The translations under genes and the position numbers were made by a program. A DNA stretch of 9,795 bases from an uncultured Actinomycetes bacterium (GTDB taxonomy: Bacteria > Actinomycetota > Acidimicrobiia > Acidimicrobiales > Acidimicrobilacustridaceae). Each line of letters starts with the position of its first letter. Within the stretch, counting starts at the first letter, position 1. The DNA lies in NCBI GenBank assembly GCA_945957335.1, contig CAMFLJ010000128.1:1-9795 (forward strand). The letters are read 5' to 3'. The notes under the pieces were generated by a model. The model was not told the DNA's origin. It made no database searches and worked only from the letters and a program-made list of their open reading frames with translations. Shown one piece after another: positions 6,901 to 9,795 of this stretch.

Positions 6901-6906
6901 CTCCCC
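6901..6906 (-). promoter_or_regulatory. Ribosome binding site of the MaoC gene
   Basis: On the minus strand GGGGAG is followed by TTCG and the ATG at 6896. It fixes the start within a much longer open frame. Confidence 0.65.
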
Positions 6907-6952
6907 GTTCGTGGTCCTCGTGCGGGTGGCCCTTCGCCACGCCGGCCGAACG

Positions 6953-6958
6953 ACACTA
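6953..6958 (-). promoter_or_regulatory. Weak -10 candidate for the MaoC gene
   Basis: A TAGTGT hexamer on the minus strand overlaps the stop codon of the globin gene and would give a leader of roughly 45-50 bases. The leader contains a five-base-pair GTGGC/GCCAC hairpin at 6926-6940. Cotranscription with the globin gene is equally possible. Confidence 0.25.
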
Positions 6959-7546
6959 CCGGGCGCCCTGCCCGCCCTCCGAAGCGCCGGGCCGGCGGGC
7001 GGGGCCGAGCGCCACCCGCATCTCGAGCCCGCCGCTGCGGCCGGGGGCGACGTCGACCGGGCCATCCTCGGAGCCGGCGGGGGCCTCGGGCCCGTCGGGA
7101 CCGGCACCCTCCTCGGGCCAGGTGGGGTCGGGGTCGGCCTCGCCGGCGAGCACCCGCCGCATCGACCGGGCCATCCGCCGCGCCCGGCGTTCCGCGGTGT
7201 CGGCGACTGGGCCGGCCCACCCGTCGTGCAGCGTGGCGCAGAACAGCTCGAGCCAGCGCTCGTAGTGCGCCTCGGTGAAGGGCACCATCTCGTTCACCCG
7301 CTCGTGGGAGCGCAGGGGCCGCCCGTCGTAGCGGCGGCCACCGAGCAGCTGCCACGACCAGAACCGGGTGACGCGTGGGATGTGGGCGGCCCAGTCGACC
7401 TCGGCCGCCTCGAACACCGGGCCGAGCACGTCGTCGACGGCGGCCTCCCGGTAGAAGTCGCGGACGAGCCGCTCGACGTCGACCTCGGTGGCCAGGTCGG
7501 GACGGTCGGCGCCGTCGGGTGCCGACGGGGCGGCGGGCTCGCTCAC
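6956..7546 (-). CDS. Group III truncated haemoglobin (trHbP/cyanoglobin-like family)
   Basis: This 196-residue protein contains a haem-binding 2-on-2 globin (about residues 20-130) of group III. Aligning it by eye to Campylobacter Ctb places all key residues: Tyr32 (B10) in DFYRE, His55 (E7) in WAAHI, proximal His81 (F8) in PLRSHERV and Trp98 (G8) in ERWLELF. Group III globins are linked to oxygen, peroxide or nitric-oxide chemistry. The role here is unproven. After the globin there is an unusual tail of about 65 residues rich in Gly, Pro, Asp and Glu. The GTG at 7546 is preferred. A TACCCT hexamer lies 7 bases upstream, while the nearby GGAGG is only one base from the codon, too close for a normal ribosome binding site. 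A GTG at 7579 would add 11 residues. It is divergent from the acyl-CoA dehydrogenase. Confidence 0.92.
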   Translation of the reverse strand: MSEPAAPSAPDGADRPDLATEVDVERLVRDFYREAAVDDVLGPVFEAAEVDWAAHIPRVTRFWSWQLLGGRRYDGRPLRSHERVNEMVPFTEAHYERWLELFCATLHDGWAGPVADTAERRARRMARSMRRVLAGEADPDPTWPEEGAGPDGPEAPAGSEDGPVDVAPGRSGGLEMRVALGPARRPGASEGGQGAR

Positions 7547-7553
7547 GCCTCCG

Positions 7554-7559
7554 AGGGTA
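7554..7559 (-). promoter_or_regulatory. Candidate -10 element of the globin gene (leaderless)
   Basis: TACCCT on the minus strand stands 7 bases before the GTG at 7546. This geometry is the same as before the deacetylase and GT2 genes. No recognisable -35 is seen. Confidence 0.45.
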
Positions 7560-7596
7560 GGGCGACGGCGGCCGGGCACGGACCGGTGGGCGGCCG

Positions 7597-7602
7597 TACG
7601 CT
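7597..7602 (+). promoter_or_regulatory. Candidate -10 element of the acyl-CoA dehydrogenase gene (leaderless)
   Basis: TACGCT is followed by six bases and then the GTG at 7609, with no Shine-Dalgarno sequence between. It faces the globin promoter across 37 bases, so the two promoters largely share the same short DNA. Confidence 0.5.
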
Positions 7603-7608
7603 CGGCCC

Positions 7609-8820
7609 GTGACCGTGACCGATGCCACCGGAGCGGAGCTCGTCCGCGACCGACTCGACCAGCTCCTCGGCGAGCTCGACCCGCGCACCGTCGAGCCCGT
7701 CGAGCTGCGGGGCCGCCAGTTCGACCTCGGCCTGGCGTGGGTGCACCTGCCCGTCGGCGTCGGCGGGCTGGGCCTGGCCCCGTCGCTCCAGCGGGAGGTC
7801 GACCGGCGCCTGCGCGAGGCCGGTGCGACCCCGCCCGACGTGTCGATGTTCTTCGGTCTCACCATGGCGGGCCCCACCGTGGCCACCCACGGCAGCGACG
7901 AGCTGCGCGGCCGCCTGCTGCGGCGGATGTTCACCGGCGAGGACTCGTGGTGCCAGCTGTTCTCCGAGCCGGGCGCCGGCTCCGACCTGGCCGGGCTGGC
8001 CTGCCGGGCGGTGCGCGACGGCGACGAGTGGGTCATCACGGGCCAGAAGGTCTGGAACACCCTCGCCCACCTCGCCGACCGGGGCATGCTCGTGGCCCGC
8101 ACCGACCCCGACGTGCCCAAGCACAAGGGCATGACCTACTTCGCCCTCGACATGCACGCCCCCGGGGTGGAGGTGCGCCCCCTGCGCCAGATGACCGGCG
8201 AGGCCGAGTTCAACGAGGTGTACCTCACCGAGGTGCGGGTGCCCGACGCCGATCGCATCGGCGACGTCGGCGAGGGCTGGCGGGTGGCCATGACCACCCT
8301 GGCCAACGAGCGCACGACCATCGGCGGAGGCGGCGGTGCTCCCGTGCGCGGCTCCGGCGCCATCGCCGAGGCGGTGCGCATCTGGGCCGAGGAGCCCCAC
8401 GTCGAGCACTCCGCGGTGAACCGCGACCGCCTCGTGCGGCTGTGGGTCGAGGCCGAGGTGCTGCGCCTCACCAACCTGCGTGCCGGGGCCAACCGGCGCG
8501 CCGGCAACCCGGGGCCCGAGGGCTCGATCGCCAAGCTGCTGTTCGCCGAGGTGAACATGCGGATCTACGAGCTGTGCCTCGACCTGCTCGGCGCCGACGG
8601 CCTGGTCGGCCACGACTACACGATGCGCCGCTCCGAGCAGCTCGGCCTCATCGGCCCGCCCGGGTCGGGCCGCAAGATGTTCCTGCGCTCGCGGGCCAAC
8701 TCCATCGAGGGCGGCACGTCGGAGATCCAGCGCAACATCCTCGGCGAGCGCGTGCTCGGCCTGCCCGGCGAGCCGCGCGACGACAAGGACCGGCCCTGGA
8801 TCGAGGTGCCCCGGAGCTGA
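7609..8820 (+). CDS. Acyl-CoA dehydrogenase (FadE-type)
   Basis: This 403-residue FAD enzyme introduces the alpha,beta double bond into an acyl-CoA, the first step of beta-oxidation. The flavin/substrate signature is CQLFSEPGAGSDLAGL around residues 120-135, followed by ITGQKVWNT in the middle beta domain. The C-terminal helical domain contains RANSIEGGTSEIQRNIL, where E367 occupies the place of the catalytic base of medium-chain acyl-CoA dehydrogenase. The LGERVLGLPGEP ending is common in actinobacterial members. Length is normal for the family. The start GTG at 7609 has a TACGCT hexamer six bases upstream. A Gly-rich run (about residues 241-245) lies where family members usually have an ER-x-x-x-G motif. 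The terminator 7 bases after the stop suggests a single-gene unit. Substrate is unknown; short or branched acyl-CoA, steroid side chains or fatty acids are all possible. Confidence 0.94.
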   Translation: MTVTDATGAELVRDRLDQLLGELDPRTVEPVELRGRQFDLGLAWVHLPVGVGGLGLAPSLQREVDRRLREAGATPPDVSMFFGLTMAGPTVATHGSDELRGRLLRRMFTGEDSWCQLFSEPGAGSDLAGLACRAVRDGDEWVITGQKVWNTLAHLADRGMLVARTDPDVPKHKGMTYFALDMHAPGVEVRPLRQMTGEAEFNEVYLTEVRVPDADRIGDVGEGWRVAMTTLANERTTIGGGGGAPVRGSGAIAEAVRIWAEEPHVEHSAVNRDRLVRLWVEAEVLRLTNLRAGANRRAGNPGPEGSIAKLLFAEVNMRIYELCLDLLGADGLVGHDYTMRRSEQLGLIGPPGSGRKMFLRSRANSIEGGTSEIQRNILGERVLGLPGEPRDDKDRPWIEVPRS

Positions 8821-8827
8821 GCCTGCC

Positions 8828-8852
8828 GGTGCCGAGGCAGCCCCTCGGCACC
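8828..8852 (+). terminator. Hairpin terminator after the acyl-CoA dehydrogenase
   Basis: A perfect 10-base-pair inverted repeat (GGTGCCGAGG with CCTCGGCACC) encloses a five-base loop and starts 7 bases after the stop codon. No T-run follows, which is normal at this GC content. Confidence 0.8.
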
Positions 8853-8856
8853 CGTG

Positions 8857-8862
8857 TAGCCT
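8857..8862 (+). promoter_or_regulatory. Possible -10 element for the STAS/GAF gene pair
   Basis: TAGCCT lies right after the terminator and would give a leader of about 50-55 bases. An alternative is TTGACC (8876-8881) as -35 with TACCCG (8896-8901), but the 14-base spacer is too short. Neither is strong. Confidence 0.3.
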
Positions 8863-8885
8863 CACCTCGTCCGCCTTGACCCCGC

Positions 8886-8910
8886 GGACGGTCCGTACCC
8901 GGAACCGTCC
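8886..8910 (+). promoter_or_regulatory. Hairpin in the STAS gene leader, next to the ribosome binding site
   Basis: GGACGGT (8886-8892) pairs perfectly with ACCGTCC (8904-8910). An inner CCG/CGG pairing (8893-8895 with 8900-8902) leaves a TACC loop and one bulged A. The stem ends two bases before the GGAGG ribosome binding site. It could be an operator dyad or an RNA hairpin that affects translation. Confidence 0.45.
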
Positions 8911-8912
8911 AC

Positions 8913-8917
8913 GGAGG
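8913..8917 (+). promoter_or_regulatory. Ribosome binding site of the STAS gene
   Basis: GGAGG stands five bases before the GTG at 8923 and decides this start. Confidence 0.75.
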
Positions 8918-8922
8918 TCGTC

Positions 8923-9279
8923 GTGACCGAGCACCACCCCCCGGCGCCACGCGGTCGCGCCGTGGTGACCGAGCTGCGCCTGGTCCCCCCTCAGGCCCAC
9001 CTGGTGCTGTGCGGTGAGCTCGACCTGCACACCGCCGACCAGCTGCGCAGCGCCCTCGATGCCATCGCCGTGGCCCCCGTGTCGTCGCTGGTCGTCGACC
9101 TGTCGGCCGTCGAGTTCGCCAGCCTCTCGGCCTTGGGCGACCTGGTCGACGTGGGCCGCTCGATCGGCCTGAGGGGCGGCTCCGTGGTGGTGCGCGGCGT
9201 CCGGCCCCTCCAGCGCCGGGTGCTCGGGCTGCTGGCGCCGCCCGAGACGCTGGTGATCGTCGACGGCGGGCCCGGGTAA
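8923..9279 (+). CDS. STAS-domain protein (anti-sigma factor antagonist-like)
   Basis: This 118-residue cytosolic protein is a single STAS domain after a short Pro-rich N-terminus. The fold is recognisable from LVLCGELDLHTADQLRSAL (27-45), VVDLSAVEF (57-65) and the following loop and helix. SpoIIAA-type proteins bind and release a sigma factor by capturing its anti-sigma kinase, and are switched off by phosphorylation of a serine in a D-S-S-G loop. Here the aligned loop reads S67-L68-S69-A70, so S69 matches the phosphorylated serine but the Asp, the first Ser and the Gly are all changed. It may be regulated differently or serve as a partner of the GAF protein 10 bases downstream. No anti-sigma kinase gene is visible in the window. 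Confidence 0.88.
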   Translation: MTEHHPPAPRGRAVVTELRLVPPQAHLVLCGELDLHTADQLRSALDAIAVAPVSSLVVDLSAVEFASLSALGDLVDVGRSIGLRGGSVVVRGVRPLQRRVLGLLAPPETLVIVDGGPG

Positions 9280-9289
9280 GGGATCGGGC

Positions 9290-9795
9290 ATGCCCGTCGA
9301 CCACCCGCGCCTGACCGAGGCGATCACGACCCTCCGAGCCGAGCACCTCCAGGACGACGAGCTCGAGGGCTCGCTGCGCCGCGTCGTGGAGTCGACGTGC
9401 GCCCTGTTCGAGGTCGAGGGCGCCGGGTTGATGCTCGTCGACGACGGCTCGACGCTGCGCTACGTGGCCGCCACCGACGGGCGCAGCGCGGCCCTCGAGG
9501 CCGCGCAGGCCGAGACCGGTGAGGGACCGTGCGTCGAGTCGCTGCTCAGCGGCCACGTCGTGTCCACCGACGACCTCGCCGCCGATCCCAGATGGCCGCA
9601 GCTGTCGAGCTCGGTGAGCGGGCTCGGGATCGGCTCGCTGCTCGGCGTGCCGGTGCACGTGGGACGCACGTCGGTGGGCTCGTTGAACGTCTACCGCGAC
9701 GCCACCGGGCCGTGGGACGACGACGACATCGCCGCCCTCGAGGCCTTCGCCATCGTCCTCGAGGAGCTCCTGCGCCACGCCCTCACCGCCCAGCA
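9290..9795 (+). CDS. GAF-domain sensor protein, truncated at window end (probably GAF/ANTAR)
   Basis: An open frame from the ATG at 9290 continues to the window edge, giving 168 complete codons with no stop. Residues of about 25-160 form a GAF domain: GAGLMLVDDG (44-53), TGEGPC (76-81), DLAADPRWP, a VPVHV strand, SLNVY and a final WDDDDIAALEAFA helix. This pattern is typical of actinobacterial GAF proteins that end in an ANTAR RNA-binding domain, which would bind paired hairpins and prevent transcription termination. The ANTAR part, if present, is beyond the window. AAGGG lies seven bases before the start. The gene follows the STAS gene by 10 bases and is probably cotranscribed. The ligand is unknown. 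Confidence 0.85.
   Translation, partial: MPVDHPRLTEAITTLRAEHLQDDELEGSLRRVVESTCALFEVEGAGLMLVDDGSTLRYVAATDGRSAALEAAQAETGEGPCVESLLSGHVVSTDDLAADPRWPQLSSSVSGLGIGSLLGVPVHVGRTSVGSLNVYRDATGPWDDDDIAALEAFAIVLEELLRHALTAQ

Noticed and set aside
6897..8132. Fusion of the MaoC frame with upstream sequence into a 569-residue protein
   Set aside because: The upstream part is a shadow of the globin and dehydrogenase genes. The MaoC domain is complete by itself with its own ribosome binding site.
7543..9327. 594-codon open frame on the minus strand across the dehydrogenase and STAS genes
   Set aside because: It spans two well-supported plus-strand genes and a terminator, and has shadow-like composition without any recognisable domain.
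1..9795. tRNA, rRNA, CRISPR array, insertion sequence, phage or toxin-antitoxin genes
   Set aside because: Reading by eye found no tRNA-like cloverleaf, no regularly spaced repeats, no transposase or integrase motifs, and no shift in base composition that would indicate recent transfer.

Overview
The window is a GC-rich bacterial chromosome segment. It most resembles an actinobacterium (Actinomycetota), possibly Acidimicrobiia. The reasons are the very high GC content, several GTG starts, probable leaderless promoters, an HtdZ-like MaoC protein of mycobacterial type, and a STAS gene followed by a GAF protein of the GAF/ANTAR type. The class-level placement is inference. No tRNA, rRNA, CRISPR array, insertion sequence or phage gene was seen.

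Positions 1-4111 (minus strand) hold a compact envelope-glycan operon, read right to left: a polysaccharide deacetylase resembling the PEP-CTERM/exosortase-locus subfamily, a GT39/ArnT-like membrane glycosyltransferase, a GNAT-like acyltransferase, a DPM1-like GT2 glycosyltransferase, and the first 11 codons of another gene cut by the window edge. Three of the four junctions are 4-base stop/start overlaps. The likely theme is synthesis of a lipid-linked sugar, its transfer outside the membrane, and N-deacetylation or acyl modification of the glycan. The exact product cannot be read from the sequence.

Positions 4112-4291 are a divergent control region. Rightward from 4292 lies a large OafA/YrhL-type acyltransferase-3 protein with a C-terminal SGNH domain. 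It is very likely an O-acyltransferase acting on the same surface polymer. It ends at a strong hairpin (6379-6409) shared with the convergent MaoC gene.

Positions 6423-8820 are a lipid/redox segment: an HtdZ/NodN-like MaoC hydratase and a group III truncated haemoglobin on the minus strand, with a divergent acyl-CoA dehydrogenase on the plus strand and a 62-base shared promoter region. The dehydrogenase and hydratase fit fatty acyl-CoA oxidation. The globin's connection is only positional.

Positions 8821-9795 hold a terminator, a leader with a hairpin, a STAS-domain anti-sigma-factor-antagonist-like protein and a GAF-domain sensor truncated by the window end. Together they look like a small stress or signal regulation module.

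Most of these families are known. The points most worth a second look are the repeated placement of a -10-like hexamer 6-7 bases before start codons, the altered phosphorylation loop of the STAS protein, the two-part GNAT protein inside the glycan operon, the exosortase-style deacetylase, and the structured leaders.
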